Assembly (NCBI RefSeq): GCF_003172955.1
Contig: NZ_QGKR01000178.1
Span: 54,534 to 118,533, forward strand
Source: Micromonospora acroterricola
GTDB taxonomy: Bacteria; Actinomycetota; Actinomycetes; Mycobacteriales; Micromonosporaceae
Reading direction: 5' to 3'
Length of the DNA stretch: 64,000 nucleotides
Positions 1 through 8,308 of this stretch are shown in pieces. The position numbers and the translations under genes are program-made. Each line of letters starts with the position of its first letter. Within the stretch, counting starts at the first letter, position 1. The notes under the pieces were generated by a model that saw nothing but the letters and a program-made list of their open reading frames with translations, was not told the DNA's origin and made no database searches.

Positions 1-152
1 GCGGCGATCAGCACCAGCGCGGCGGCCGACGTGGCCACCGCCCGTTGGATGCCGAGCCGGCGGGACGTGCGCAGCGTACGGTCCCTCAGGTCGACCGCGG
101 TGACCTCGTCGGCCAGGGCGGCCAGGTCGAGCCGGAGGCGCTGGTCGTTCAT
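1..152 (-). CDS. Partial membrane protein, probable anti-sigma partner of the adjacent sigma factor (runs off the window)
   Basis: Only the first 50 or so codons are present. The ATG at 152 overlaps the TGA of the sigma-factor gene in an ATGA arrangement, so the two are translationally coupled. The visible N-terminus begins MNDQRLRLDLAALADEVTAV. It continues with an arginine-rich stretch and the start of a hydrophobic alanine/valine segment that could be a membrane helix. Genes coupled downstream of SigE-family ECF sigma factors in actinomycetes are usually membrane proteins that may control the sigma factor. That role is inferred from position, because no anti-sigma motif is visible in this fragment. 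Confidence 0.6.
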   Translation of the reverse strand, partial: MNDQRLRLDLAALADEVTAVDLRDRTLRTSRRLGIQRAVATSAAALVLIA

Positions 153-679
153 CGGGTGCTCCCTTCCAGGACGTACAGCTCGGCGAGTTCGGGTGCGACG
201 GCGCGCAGCCTGGCCAGTGACTTGGCCGTCTGGCTCTTCACGGTGCCGACCGTGACGCCGAGCAGGTCCGCCGCCTCCGCCTCGGTGCGGTCCTCGAAGA
301 ACCGCAGCACCAGCACGGCACGTTGCTTCGGGGAGAGCTTCGCCAGCGCCGCCCGTAGGGTGAGCCGCAGACTGGTCTGGTGGGCGTGGTCCGGGGCCGA
401 GTCGCCTCCGCGTGGCTCGGGCAGGTCGCCCGGCATCGACTCGGGAACCCGGCGCCGCCGCCACCAGGAGACCTGCAGGTGGTACATGGTCTTGCGGGTG
501 TACGCCTCGGCGTTGCCGCTGTGGTGCAGTCGGTTCCATGACCGGTGTGTTCGCGCCAGGGCCGACTGGACGAGGTCCTCGGCCAGGTGCTGATCTCCGG
601 TCAGCAGGTACGCCGAGCGCAGCAGCGCGGGGGTGCGGGTACGGACGAACGAGTCGAACTCACTCAGCAGAGGGTCCAC
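149..679 (-). CDS. SigE-family ECF RNA polymerase sigma factor
   Basis: A 176-residue ECF sigma factor of the actinobacterial SigE family (about 170 residues is usual). Region 2 spans roughly residues 10-75, with LLRSAYLLTGDQHLAEDLVQ matching the core-binding and -10-binding helices. Region 4 spans about 108-165, with the signature LSPKQRAVLVLRFFEDRTEAEAA followed by the helix-turn-helix LLGVTVGTVKSQTAKSLARL. The start is GTG at 679 with an AAGGA about 11 bases upstream. It is translationally coupled to a membrane protein at the window edge. It should direct transcription of a small regulon, but the stimulus cannot be read from the sequence. Confidence 0.92.
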   Translation of the reverse strand: MDPLLSEFDSFVRTRTPALLRSAYLLTGDQHLAEDLVQSALARTHRSWNRLHHSGNAEAYTRKTMYHLQVSWWRRRRVPESMPGDLPEPRGGDSAPDHAHQTSLRLTLRAALAKLSPKQRAVLVLRFFEDRTEAEAADLLGVTVGTVKSQTAKSLARLRAVAPELAELYVLEGSTR

Positions 680-772
680 ACGGGCCGATCCTTCGGGTAG
701 TGATGCGGGGTGATGTGCTGCCTCCCCAGACGCGAGCCGGGGCAGCGATGGTTGCCACCCCGATGCCGACGA

Positions 773-1120
773 TCATCGGTCCGGCTCGACGATCGGTCGG
801 CGGTACGGCCCCCACGCGACGAACCGCTCGAACAGCTCGCGCGGGGTCGGGCCGTCGTGCGGATTCAACCGGAACAGGTCGTGCGTCGCCTCGTGGTAGA
901 GCCCGGAGAGGTAGATGGCCAGGTCGACGTGGTGATTGTCGTACTCGACCTTGAGCAGCAGCCGCGCCTCCGCGCAGGGCCAGGGCAGCCCGCAGGCCCG
1001 GCACAGCCACAGCGGACGGATCGGTAGGTGCGGCCGGTGGCCCGGCGGGTACGGCCGGGGCCGGTCGGCGTGCGGACCGAGCCGGGGTACGGGCAGTTCG
1101 TCGGACAGGCGCTTGCGCAT
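773..1120 (-). CDS. Conserved actinobacterial protein of unknown function, divergent from a DUF5753 regulator
   Basis: A 115-residue protein with a strong Shine-Dalgarno (AAGGAGG) just before the ATG at 1120. The N-terminal third is rich in Pro, Arg and His. The motif LWLCRACGLPWPC, about residues 37-49, has three cysteines and could be a small metal-binding knuckle. The C-terminal half looks like a compact alpha/beta domain (LLLKVEYDNHHVDLAIYLSGLYHEA). Similar proteins occur beside helix-turn-helix/DUF397 pairs in Micromonosporaceae and are sometimes automatically labelled flavin reductase; I see no flavin-binding motif to support that. It shares a 147-bp divergent promoter region with the regulator at 1268, which suggests joint control. 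Confidence 0.75.
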   Translation of the reverse strand: MRKRLSDELPVPRLGPHADRPRPYPPGHRPHLPIRPLWLCRACGLPWPCAEARLLLKVEYDNHHVDLAIYLSGLYHEATHDLFRLNPHDGPTPRELFERFVAWGPYRRPIVEPDR

Positions 1121-1267
1121 CTCGACCTCCTTCTGGTGCTCCGTGACACTCTGCTGATGGAGGCACTACTGTCGGAAGGCATTGACGGCGGTCGGGGCGA
1201 GGCCGGGCTGGTCCCCGGCGCTCGTCCGGACCGGCCGGGGAAAACGCCGAAAGAGCGTGGAGGAAGT

Positions 1268-2071
1268 GTGGAAGGTGAACCAACCGCGGAGCTGATCCGG
1301 GCGCAGCTCCGGCGGCTTCGACTCAGGGCCGAGCTGAGTCAGGAGGAGTTCGGGAAGCTCGTCCACTTCTCGGGCTCGCAGGTGTCCGCCGTCGAGCTGG
1401 GTCAGCGCCCGCTCGACCGGTTCTTCCTCCGGCGGGCGGACGAGGTGCTGGGCACGGGCGGGCTGCTGATGTCGCTGCTCAAGCTGGCCGAGCGCGACGG
1501 GCAGCCGAGCTGGCTCCGACCGTGGCTGGAAGCCGAACGCCAGGCCCAGCAGATGCGGTGTTACCAGCCGACCATCGTTCCGGGATTGCTCCAGACGGAG
1601 AATTACGCCCGGGCAGTGATTCGGAGCGACAACACGATCAGCGGCGATGAGGTGGAGAAGCGTCTCGCGGTCCGGATGGATCGGCAAACTCTCCTCTGCC
1701 AGGCCGACCCGCCCGTGTACGTCGCCGTCGTCGAGGAAACCGTTCTGCGCCGTGCCGACGAGAGTTTCCAAGCGCTCATGGCGGAGCAGGTGACGCGTCT
1801 TGTCGAGTGTGCGGACCGCCCGCACATCAGCATCCACATCATCCCGTCCGACATCCCGATGCACGTCGGACTGGTGGGCCCGTTCGCTCTGGCGCGAGGT
1901 GGCGACGGTGGCTGGGTTGGCCATCTGGAGACTCAGCTCGGCGGCGAGGTGGTCGACAGGGACGAGGATGTGGCTATCCTGCTGGCCAGGTGGGAGAGCG
2001 TCCGCAGTCAAGCACTGTCCCAGCGGCAGTCGGTCGAGCTGATGAAGGAAGTGATGACGTCATGGAGCTGA
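1268..2071 (+). CDS. Helix-turn-helix regulator with DUF5753 ligand domain (WhiJ-like)
   Basis: A 267-residue regulator. Residues about 8-60 form an XRE-type helix-turn-helix (LRRLRLRAELSQEEFGKLVH, then SGSQVSAVELGQR). Residues about 95-260 form the DUF5753 domain, recognised by YQPTIVPGLLQTENYARAVI and VEETVLRR. I chose the GTG at 1268 because GGAGGA lies at 1259-1264 and family members begin close to this point; an in-frame ATG at 1157 would add 37 residues of no domain character. Its last ten bases overlap the DUF397 gene. WhiJ-like/DUF397 pairs influence developmental or secondary-metabolism genes in streptomycetes. The target here is unknown. Confidence 0.88.
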   Translation: MEGEPTAELIRAQLRRLRLRAELSQEEFGKLVHFSGSQVSAVELGQRPLDRFFLRRADEVLGTGGLLMSLLKLAERDGQPSWLRPWLEAERQAQQMRCYQPTIVPGLLQTENYARAVIRSDNTISGDEVEKRLAVRMDRQTLLCQADPPVYVAVVEETVLRRADESFQALMAEQVTRLVECADRPHISIHIIPSDIPMHVGLVGPFALARGGDGGWVGHLETQLGGEVVDRDEDVAILLARWESVRSQALSQRQSVELMKEVMTSWS

Positions 2072-2247
2072 TCGGCGCTACCTGGCGCAAGTCCACCCGC
2101 AGCGGCACACAGGGCGACTGCGTCGAGGTGGCCGACAACCTCGTCGGCGTCGTCGGTGTGCGGGACAGCAAGGACCCGGCCGGTCCGGTGCTCACCTTCG
2201 ACCCGCACTCCTGGCGAGCGTTCGTCATCTCTGCCAAGCGACGCTGA
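2062..2247 (+). CDS. DUF397 small protein
   Basis: A 61-residue DUF397 protein, with the typical opening WRKSTRSG, the GDCVEVA segment and the RDSKDP signature before a C-terminal WRAFV. It starts at ATG 2062 inside the end of the DUF5753 regulator, with a 10-bp overlap in a different frame, so the two are co-translated. DUF397 proteins accompany such regulators throughout Actinobacteria and act as partners or antagonists in the few cases studied in Streptomyces. Its biochemical function is not known. Confidence 0.92.
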   Translation: MELIGATWRKSTRSGTQGDCVEVADNLVGVVGVRDSKDPAGPVLTFDPHSWRAFVISAKRR

Positions 2248-2370
2248 CTCGCCGCACCGAAGCTGATCCATCCGGGTTCCCGGAATCCGGGGCATCCCTG
2301 CCACCCGGACACCCCGACATCACGTCCGAATTGGGTCGCTCATCCATCGCACGGGTCATAGGCTGCGCGA

Positions 2371-4140
2371 ATGCTGCTACGCATGTCGACCCTGTTGCTG
2401 CGGACCCTGCGCGAGGACCCGGCCGACGCCGAGGTGCCGAGCCACCGGCTCCTGCTGCGCGCCGGCTACATCCGTCGCGCCGCACCGGGCGGCTACACCT
2501 GGCTGCCGCTGGGCAAGCTGGTGCTGGACCGGATCACCGAGGTGGTGCGTGGCGAGCTGATCGCGATCGGCGACCAGGAGGTGCACTTCCCGGCGCTGCT
2601 GCCGGCGGAGCCCTACCGGACCAGCGGCCGGTGGACGGAGTACGGCGACGACATCTTCACCCTCGCCGACCGGCGCGGCGCCGAGCACCTGTTGGCGCCC
2701 ACCCACGAGGAGCTGGCGGCGCTGCTGGTGAAGGACCTGTTCAGCTCGTACCGGGACTTCCCCGTGACGCTGTTCCAGGTGCAGACGAAGTTCCGCGACG
2801 AGGCCCGGCCCCGGGCGGGGTTGCTGCGCGGCCGGGAGTTCCTGATGAAGGACGCGTACTCCTTCGACCTGGACGACGCGGGGCTGCGCGACGCGTACGG
2901 ACGGCACCGGGCGGCGTACCGGCGGATCTTCGACCGGCTGGGTCTGGACTACGCGGTGGTGCACGCGATGTCCGGGGCGATGGGCGGCTCGGCGTCGGAG
3001 GAGTTCCTGGCCGCGACTCCGGTCGGCGAGGACACCTTCGTCGGCTGCACCGCCTGCAACTACGCGGCGAACACCGAGGCGGTCACCACCCGGGCTCCGG
3101 CCGCCGGCGACCCGGCCGCGGGGCCGGCCGCCGAGGTGCACGACACTCCCGAGACCCCGACGATCGCCGGCCTCGTGGAGCTGGCCAACACCCGCCGCCT
3201 GGGTGGCCGCGACGGCTGGACGGCCGCCGACACCCTGAAGAACGTCGTCCTGTCCGTGCGGCAGCCGGGCGCGGAGCAAGCGGAGCCGCTGGTGATCGGG
3301 GTTCCCGGTGACCGCGAGGTCGACCTGAAGCGGGTGGGCGCCGCGCTGCACCCCGCCCAGGTGGCCGTCTTCGAGGAGTGGGCCGACCATCCGGAGCTGG
3401 TGCGCGGGTACATCGGGCCGCAACTGCTCGACAAGCTGGGCATCCGCTACCTGGTCGATCCGCGGGTGGTGCCCGGCTCGGCCTGGTTGACCGGGGCGAA
3501 CGAGCCGGGCCGGCACGCGACGGACGTGGTCTGCGGGCGGGACTTCACGCCCGACGGCACGATCGAGGCCGCCGAGGTACGCGCCGGCGACCCCTGCCCG
3601 GCCTGCGACCCCGGCGAGCTGACCATCCGGCGGGGCATCGAGATCGGGCACATCTTCCAGCTCGGCCGCCGGTTCACCGACGCGTTCGCGGTCGACGTGC
3701 TCGGCCCCGCGGGCAAGCCGGTCCGGCCGACCATGGGCTGCTACGGCATCGGGGTGTCCCGTGCGGTGGCGGCGATCGCCGAGCAGCACCACGACGACCG
3801 GGGGCTGGTCTGGCCGGCGGCGGTCGCGCCGTGTGACGTACACCTGGTCGTGGCGGGCAAGGGGCCGCAGCTCGACGCGGCGCTGGAGCTCGGCGGGCGG
3901 CTCGCCGCCGCCGGCCTGCGGGTGCTGGTCGACGACCGGACGCACGTCTCGGCCGGGGTGAAGTTCACCGACGCCGAGCTGATCGGCATCCCGCGCGCCG
4001 TCGTGGTCGGCCGCCGGCTCGCCGAGGGGTACGTCGAGCTGCGCGAGCGGGCCGGCGACGGGCGCGTCGAGCTGCCGCTGGAGGGTGTGGTGGAACGGTT
4101 GGTCGACGAGGTGCGCCGGGAACGTGGGAACGTGGTGTAG
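2371..4140 (+). CDS. proS: Prolyl-tRNA synthetase
   Basis: A 589-residue class II synthetase that charges tRNA-Pro in the cytoplasm. Class II motif 2 is visible as [20 protein letters not shown] (about residues 143-162), and motif 3 as [17 protein letters not shown]. Between them, about residues 235-400, lies the bacterial-type editing insertion (INS, YbaK-like), with [12 protein letters not shown] and [10 protein letters not shown]. The C-terminal anticodon-binding domain starts near residue 490 ([12 protein letters not shown]). Length and order match bacterial-type ProRS. The ATG at 2371 (MLLRMST) is the usual start for the family; an ATG four codons later is possible. No strong Shine-Dalgarno was seen. 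Confidence 0.96.
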   Translation: MLLRMSTLLLRTLREDPADAEVPSHRLLLRAGYIRRAAPGGYTWLPLGKLVLDRITEVVRGELIAIGDQEVHFPALLPAEPYRTSGRWTEYGDDIFTLADRRGAEHLLAPTHEELAALLVKDLFSSYRDFPVTLFQVQTKFRDEARPRAGLLRGREFLMKDAYSFDLDDAGLRDAYGRHRAAYRRIFDRLGLDYAVVHAMSGAMGGSASEEFLAATPVGEDTFVGCTACNYAANTEAVTTRAPAAGDPAAGPAAEVHDTPETPTIAGLVELANTRRLGGRDGWTAADTLKNVVLSVRQPGAEQAEPLVIGVPGDREVDLKRVGAALHPAQVAVFEEWADHPELVRGYIGPQLLDKLGIRYLVDPRVVPGSAWLTGANEPGRHATDVVCGRDFTPDGTIEAAEVRAGDPCPACDPGELTIRRGIEIGHIFQLGRRFTDAFAVDVLGPAGKPVRPTMGCYGIGVSRAVAAIAEQHHDDRGLVWPAAVAPCDVHLVVAGKGPQLDAALELGGRLAAAGLRVLVDDRTHVSAGVKFTDAELIGIPRAVVVGRRLAEGYVELRERAGDGRVELPLEGVVERLVDEVRRERGNVV

Positions 4141-4197
4141 CCACCGCGTCACGGGGTACCGCAGTTCGATCGGGTGGAAACGCTTTCGGAGGCTCTC

Positions 4198-4623
4198 ATG
4201 ACCGGTTACCGGGTCAGTGACGTGATGACCAAGCAGGTGGTCTACCTGCCGGCGGAGACCACCCTGGACGAGGCGGCCAGGGTGATGAAGGAGGCGGACA
4301 TCGGCGACGTGGTGGTCACCGACGGCGCCAGCCTCGCCGGCATGCTCACGGACCGGGACATCGTGGTGCGGGCGGTGGCCGAGAACAGCTCACCGGCGGC
4401 GACCACCATCGGCTCGATCGTCACCCGCGAGGTGGTCATGATCGAGCAGCACTGCACGGCGGGCGAGGCGGCGGCGTTGATGCGGGAGCGGGGCATCCGG
4501 CGGGTGCTGGTCTGCGACACCGACCGCAAGCTGGTCGGCATCGTCTCGCTCGGCGACCTGGCCATGCAGCTCGACCCGACCAGCGCCCTCAGCGAGATCA
4601 GCGAGCAGTCCCCGACCGTCTGA
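4198..4623 (+). CDS. Two-CBS-domain protein
   Basis: A 141-residue protein made almost entirely of a tandem CBS pair. Repeat 1 (about residues 5-60) contains VSDVMTKQVVYL and GMLTDRDIVVRAVAE. Repeat 2 (about 72-130) contains GSIVTREVVMI and VGIVSLGDLAMQ. CBS pairs bind adenine nucleotides and act as energy sensors, but stand-alone members have no general assigned role. The ATG at 4198 is preceded by CGGAGG at good spacing; the in-frame GTG at 4174 is less likely. A second stand-alone CBS protein lies at 15623 and shares the MLTDRDIVV core, so they are paralogues. Confidence 0.9.
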   Translation: MTGYRVSDVMTKQVVYLPAETTLDEAARVMKEADIGDVVVTDGASLAGMLTDRDIVVRAVAENSSPAATTIGSIVTREVVMIEQHCTAGEAAALMRERGIRRVLVCDTDRKLVGIVSLGDLAMQLDPTSALSEISEQSPTV

Positions 4624-4664
4624 GGCGCGGGGAAGCCCCTCGTCGGCAGCGGTAGCCTCGACGC

Positions 4665-5090
4665 ATGGCTGACATGCCGGCCCGACTGGCCGAGATCGTC
4701 GACGAGTTCGCCGCCGCTCCCCGGGACCTGGTGCTGGAGATGCTCCTGGAGTACGCGGACGTCATCCCACCGCTGCCCGACGACACCGGACGCGAGGGCA
4801 TGGAGCAGGTGCCGGAGTGCCAGACGGCGTTCTTCCTGCGCGCCCGGGTCACGCCGGAGGGCGCCGTCGAGACGCTCTTCGACTGCCCACCGGAGGCGCC
4901 GACGACCCGCGCGTTCGCCGGGATCCTCGCCGAAGGGCTGGCCGGCGCGAGCGCCGAGGAGGTGCTGGCCGTGCCGGACGACCTCTACCAGCGGATGGGC
5001 CTGGCGCAGGCGATCAGCCCGCTGCGGGTCCGCGGCGGCACCGCGATCCTGGGCCGACTCAAGCGCCAGGTCCGGGAACAACTGGGCTGA
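4665..5090 (+). CDS. sufE: SufE family protein
   Basis: A 141-residue SufE-like protein, which accepts sulfur from a cysteine desulfurase and passes it on for iron-sulfur cluster assembly. The conserved core around the acceptor cysteine is visible as VPECQTAFFLRARV (about residues 47-60). It is followed by ATRAFAGIL-type and GLAQAISPLRVRGG segments typical of the fold. Start ATG 4665. The downstream DsbA/FrnE gene lies 20 bp away on the same strand, so co-transcription is likely. No suf operon or desulfurase gene is present in the window. Confidence 0.93.
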   Translation: MADMPARLAEIVDEFAAAPRDLVLEMLLEYADVIPPLPDDTGREGMEQVPECQTAFFLRARVTPEGAVETLFDCPPEAPTTRAFAGILAEGLAGASAEEVLAVPDDLYQRMGLAQAISPLRVRGGTAILGRLKRQVREQLG

Positions 5091-5110
5091 CCTGGAAGTT
5101 GGCATCGATC

Positions 5111-5752
5111 ATGGAGATCGAGATCTACGCGGACGTCGTGTGCCCGTGGTGCTACATCGGCAAGCGGCGGCTGGAGACGGCCCTCGCCAGCTACGACGGC
5201 GACGTGACCGTCCGCTACCGGCCGTTCCAGCTCGATCCGTCGCCGGTGGCCGAGCCCCGACCCCTCGTGGAGGCGATGGCCGCCAAGTTCGGCGGTGCGG
5301 AGCGGGCCCGGCAGATGTTCGCCCACGTGACCGAGGTCGCGGCGGGTGACGGCCTCCGGCTCGACTTCGACCGGGCGGTGATCTCCAACACGTTCGACGC
5401 GCACCGGCTGGTCTCGTACGCCACCGACCACGGTCGGGCGGCCGAGATGGTGGAGGCGCTCTACCAGGCGCACTTCACCCAGGGCGTCGACGTCGGCTCC
5501 CGGGAGGCCCTGGCCACGCTGGCCGGGGGCATCGGCCTGGACGCCGCCGACGTGCGCCGGTTCCTCGACTCCGACGAGCGCACCGCCGACGTCGCCGCCG
5601 AGCTGGCCGCCGCCCGGGAGCTGGGGGTCACCAGCGTGCCGACGTTCGTGCTGGCCGGAAAGTACGCGGTCACCGGCGCCCAGGAGGCGCAGACGCTGCT
5701 CGCCGCACTGGCCGAGGTTGAGCAACGCGAATCCGGGGCGCACACGCACTGA
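5111..5752 (+). CDS. DsbA-family (FrnE-like) thiol oxidoreductase
   Basis: A 213-residue cytoplasmic thioredoxin-fold protein of the FrnE/2-hydroxychromene-2-carboxylate isomerase-like DsbA group. The redox motif CPWC lies at about residues 12-15 (EIYADVVCPWCYIGKRRLE). An all-helical insertion follows (FDAHRLVSYATDHGR), and the cis-proline loop is GVTSVPTFVLAGKYAVTGAQ near the C-terminus. No signal peptide is present, so it should act inside the cell. FrnE-type proteins are linked to oxidative stress tolerance and polyketide pathways; no specific substrate can be inferred here. Confidence 0.92.
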   Translation: MEIEIYADVVCPWCYIGKRRLETALASYDGDVTVRYRPFQLDPSPVAEPRPLVEAMAAKFGGAERARQMFAHVTEVAAGDGLRLDFDRAVISNTFDAHRLVSYATDHGRAAEMVEALYQAHFTQGVDVGSREALATLAGGIGLDAADVRRFLDSDERTADVAAELAAARELGVTSVPTFVLAGKYAVTGAQEAQTLLAALAEVEQRESGAHTH

Positions 5753-5788
5753 GTCGGGCCGCAGCCGTCCGGCATCGACCGACGTGAT

Positions 5789-5802
5789 GTTTCACGTGCA
5801 AC
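5789..5802. other. Degenerate parS-like site
   Basis: GTTTCACGTGCAAC differs from the palindromic parS consensus GTTTCACGTGAAAC at one position. It lies between two convergent genes, about 31.5 kb from the nearest exact parS in the parA region. Binding by ParB is an inference from sequence only. Confidence 0.45.
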
Positions 5803-5815
5803 GACATCGATGTCG
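5802..5815. repeat. 14-bp perfect palindrome at a convergent gene junction
   Basis: CGACATCGATGTCG is a perfect inverted repeat that abuts the parS-like site and ends 8 bp before the stop of the YbaK-like gene. It could help terminate transcription or bind a protein. The sequence does not decide between these. Confidence 0.4.
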
Positions 5816-5823
5816 GTGCCCGG

Positions 5824-6372
5824 TCAGGCTGGCTTGGCCAGTCCCTCCACCACCTGCGCGCCGGGCAGCGCGCCCAGCGCCGGCCCGGGCAGCGCGAGCT
5901 TGCTGTGCCGTACGCCCGATCCGATGATCACGTGCGGGGTGGCGATCACCCGCGCGTCCACCAGGATCGGCCACTGCGCCGGCAGCCCGATGGGGGTGAT
6001 GCCGCCGTACTCCATGCCGGTCAGCTCGACCGCGTCGGCCATCGGGGCGAAGCTCGCCTTGCGGACGTCCAGCGCCCGGCGGGCCACCCCGTTCACGTCG
6101 GCACGGGTGGTTGCCAGGACGATGCAGGCCGCGTAGCGGACCACACCCTCGCGCTTGCCGGCCACCACGACGCAGTTGGCCGACACCTCCAGCCCCACCT
6201 CGTACGCCGCGCAGAACGCGGCCGTGTCGGCCAGCTCGGCGTCGATCGGCGCGACCAGCACGTCCTCGACGTCCACCGGCGCGTCGGCGGGCCACTCCGC
6301 GATCGCCGCCGCCACGGGCGGGGCGAGCAGGTCGAGGCGGGCGCGGGCCGGTTCGGTCTTCAGCGTTCCCAT
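5824..6372 (-). CDS. YbaK/ProX-type aminoacyl-tRNA deacylase family protein
   Basis: A 182-residue YbaK/EbsC-family protein, a stand-alone relative of the editing domain in ProRS, which hydrolyses mischarged aminoacyl-tRNAs. Recognisable elements are CVVVAGKREGVVRYAACIVL (a variant of the core strand and lysine loop), the helix RRALDVRKASFAPMADAVEL, and the conserved GMEYGGITPIGLP turn. The ATG at 6372 gives the expected N-terminus; an in-frame ATG at 6384 is an alternative. The gene is convergent with the FrnE-like gene. ProRS, with its own editing domain, is encoded 1.7 kb away, but no operon links them. Confidence 0.85.
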   Translation of the reverse strand: MGTLKTEPARARLDLLAPPVAAAIAEWPADAPVDVEDVLVAPIDAELADTAAFCAAYEVGLEVSANCVVVAGKREGVVRYAACIVLATTRADVNGVARRALDVRKASFAPMADAVELTGMEYGGITPIGLPAQWPILVDARVIATPHVIIGSGVRHSKLALPGPALGALPGAQVVEGLAKPA

Positions 6373-6455
6373 CACGGGTGGCATCCTCGCACCCGCCGCA
6401 TCGAACCGCCCGGCGACTCCGGAGCCGCCACGCGGCGCCGCCCGTCCGGGGCTGC

Positions 6456-6650
6456 TCAACTGCCCGAGAGGAAGGCGTTCTCGCGCAGGAAGGTGCGGTC
6501 GCGGGAGGCGGCCAACTCCTCGGCGCGCTGAGCCTTCGCTCGATACAGCTCCAGGTCCTCCAACGCGTGCCGGACACCCAGCCGGATCACGCCGTAGAGG
6601 AAGACGAAGCCGAAGACGTAAAGGATCACGGTGGTGACGACAGCGAACAT
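6456..6650 (-). CDS. Small single-pass membrane protein with a charged coiled-coil tail
   Basis: A 64-residue protein of unknown function. Residues about 2-24 form one hydrophobic helix (FAVVTTVILYVFGFVFLYGV). The rest is a charged amphipathic helix (EDLELYRAKAQRAEELAASR) ending LRENAFLSGS. It starts at ATG 6650 and is read in the same direction as its neighbours. Small proteins of this shape are common in Micromonosporaceae. I do not recognise a named family. Confidence 0.7.
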   Translation of the reverse strand: MFAVVTTVILYVFGFVFLYGVIRLGVRHALEDLELYRAKAQRAEELAASRDRTFLRENAFLSGS

Positions 6651-6687
6651 GGCGTCACCGTAAGACGAACGTGAACCGGTGTACGTC

Positions 6688-7470
6688 TCATCTCCGCCCG
6701 GTTCCCCCGTACGTGTCAGCGAGGTGGTCGGCCCAGGTGCGTACGCCCCGGGGCAGCGCCTCGGTGACCAGGCCACCGGCGCGCAGCTCCCGCCCGAGGC
6801 GGCCGGGGATCCGCACCGGCAGCAGCGGCCGGCGCGAGCCCCGCGCCTCCCGCCAGGCGCGGACCGCCTCGTCGAAGCGAAGCACCTGCGGCCCGCCGTA
6901 CTCCTCGATGCCGCCGAGCGGGCCGGCGACCAGCCGGGCGGCCAGCCGGGCCGCCACCTCGGCCGGGTCGACCGGCTGGGCGAGCACCGCCCGGTCGCCG
7001 ATCACCGGCCCCAGCCGCGCGCCGGCGGTCAGCAGGTCGTCCAGGAGCTGCGGGAACTGGGTGGCCCGCAGCACCGACCACGGCACCGGCCCGGCCGCGA
7101 CCACCTGCTCGGCGGCGAGCTTGTGCCGGTAGTACGGGATCGGCACCCGGTCCACGCCGACGATCGACACGTAGACCAGGTGCTGGACGCCGGCCGCACC
7201 GGCGGCCACCACCAGCCGGCGGGTGCCCAACACGTCCACCTGATAAGCCCGCCGGCCCTGGGGTGCGGACGCCAGGTGCAGCACCGCGTCCATCCCGGTC
7301 ACCGCCTCGGTCAGCCCCTCACCGGTGGCCAGGTCGGTCACCACCCACTCCACGTCACCGCCGGTACGCGACTGTCGGCTGGTGGCCCGGACGCTGACCC
7401 CGTCGGCGCCCAGGCGGGCCAGCACCGGATGGCCCAGGCGACCGCTCGCCCCGGTGACCAGAACCCTCAT
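6688..7470 (-). CDS. NAD(P)-dependent NmrA/SDR-like oxidoreductase
   Basis: A 260-residue atypical short-chain dehydrogenase of the NmrA/NAD(P)H-binding type. The Rossmann nucleotide loop is at the very N-terminus (VTGASGRLGHPVLARLGADG), followed by a basic residue pattern (RATSRQSR) that favours NADP. A conserved LVYVSIVGVDRVPIPYYRHK segment carries the tyrosine/lysine pair. Start ATG 7470 is preceded by AGGAGGACGGG. Substrate and pathway are not apparent. Confidence 0.87.
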   Translation of the reverse strand: MRVLVTGASGRLGHPVLARLGADGVSVRATSRQSRTGGDVEWVVTDLATGEGLTEAVTGMDAVLHLASAPQGRRAYQVDVLGTRRLVVAAGAAGVQHLVYVSIVGVDRVPIPYYRHKLAAEQVVAAGPVPWSVLRATQFPQLLDDLLTAGARLGPVIGDRAVLAQPVDPAEVAARLAARLVAGPLGGIEEYGGPQVLRFDEAVRAWREARGSRRPLLPVRIPGRLGRELRAGGLVTEALPRGVRTWADHLADTYGGTGRR

Positions 7471-7604
7471 CCCGTCCTCCTGTCCCGCCGCGACACCGCG
7501 GCATCCGCGAGCCCACCGGTCCATCCCGACGCGGGTTCACGCCGCCCGTGGGCCACTGCTGTTGACGGCACCCGGGAGCGACCCGTGACCGGGTGTGCGC
7601 CGGC

Positions 7605-8258
7605 TCACCCCGAGCGAATCAGGTCCAACACGGTCAGCAGCGCGAAGAACGCGATCAGCACCTCGCTGACCACCCAGGCGTGCCCCTGGGCCCACTCCCG
7701 CATCCGGGCCAGCACCCGCGCGGCCCGCCGCCCGAGCAGCAGCAACGCGAGCAGCGGCAGGGCGAGCAGCGTCACCGTGAGCAGCACGAACGGCAGCAGG
7801 TGCCACCACGGCAGGTCGTGCCGGGCCACGCTCGCCCCGACCGCCGCCATGGTCAGGTCATCGGTGGGCGTCACGACGAAGAGCAGCGCGCCCAGTCGCG
7901 ACGCCCAGGCCGGATCGGCGTGCCCGATGCTCCCCAGCCACTTCGGCTGCCCGGCCCGGTGCCGGCGCAACCAGACGACCACGGCCAGGACGACCAGCAG
8001 GACGAGCACCACCAGATCGATGGCGGGCCCGCGTTCGATCCGGCCGACGGCGGCGGTGGCGTCGGCGGCCAGGCCGCCCACCAACCGGACGAGCAGCCAC
8101 GCCACCGTCACCCCGGCGGCGACCACCAGCCCGGCACCGGCGAGGAAGCCCAGCGACGCCGCCCGGGGACGATCCGACGAGGCGAGGAAGACCGCCACGA
8201 CCAACTGGGTCCCGGCCACCATCACCACGGCCAGCGGCAGGACGGTCAGGAAGTTCAT
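7605..8258 (-). CDS. GAP/Sap-family polytopic membrane protein
   Basis: A 217-residue membrane protein with about six hydrophobic helices, resembling the GAP (GPL addressing protein)/Sap family. In mycobacteria, members of that family support transport of glycolipids such as sulfolipid. A loop in the middle (RRHRAGQPKWLGSIGHADPAW) precedes the family-like segment LLFVVTPTDDLTMAAVGA. Start ATG 8258 has GGGAGG nine bases upstream; an ATG three codons earlier is also in frame. The adjacent MFS gene reads the same way. The exact substrate is unknown. Confidence 0.75.
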   Translation of the reverse strand: MNFLTVLPLAVVMVAGTQLVVAVFLASSDRPRAASLGFLAGAGLVVAAGVTVAWLLVRLVGGLAADATAAVGRIERGPAIDLVVLVLLVVLAVVVWLRRHRAGQPKWLGSIGHADPAWASRLGALLFVVTPTDDLTMAAVGASVARHDLPWWHLLPFVLLTVTLLALPLLALLLLGRRAARVLARMREWAQGHAWVVSEVLIAFFALLTVLDLIRSG

Positions 8259-8308
8259 CGCCGCCATCCTCCCGGCCGGTTGGTGCGCGAGGCCGTCGAA
8301 TCCGCGGA

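Noticed and set aside
773..1120. Flavin reductase label for the 115-residue protein
   Set aside because: I see no FMN-binding motif or reductase domain. Similar labels come from database carry-over.
2377..4152. Long minus-strand frame opposite proS
   Set aside because: It mirrors the codon structure of proS, has no recognisable domain and lacks a start context.
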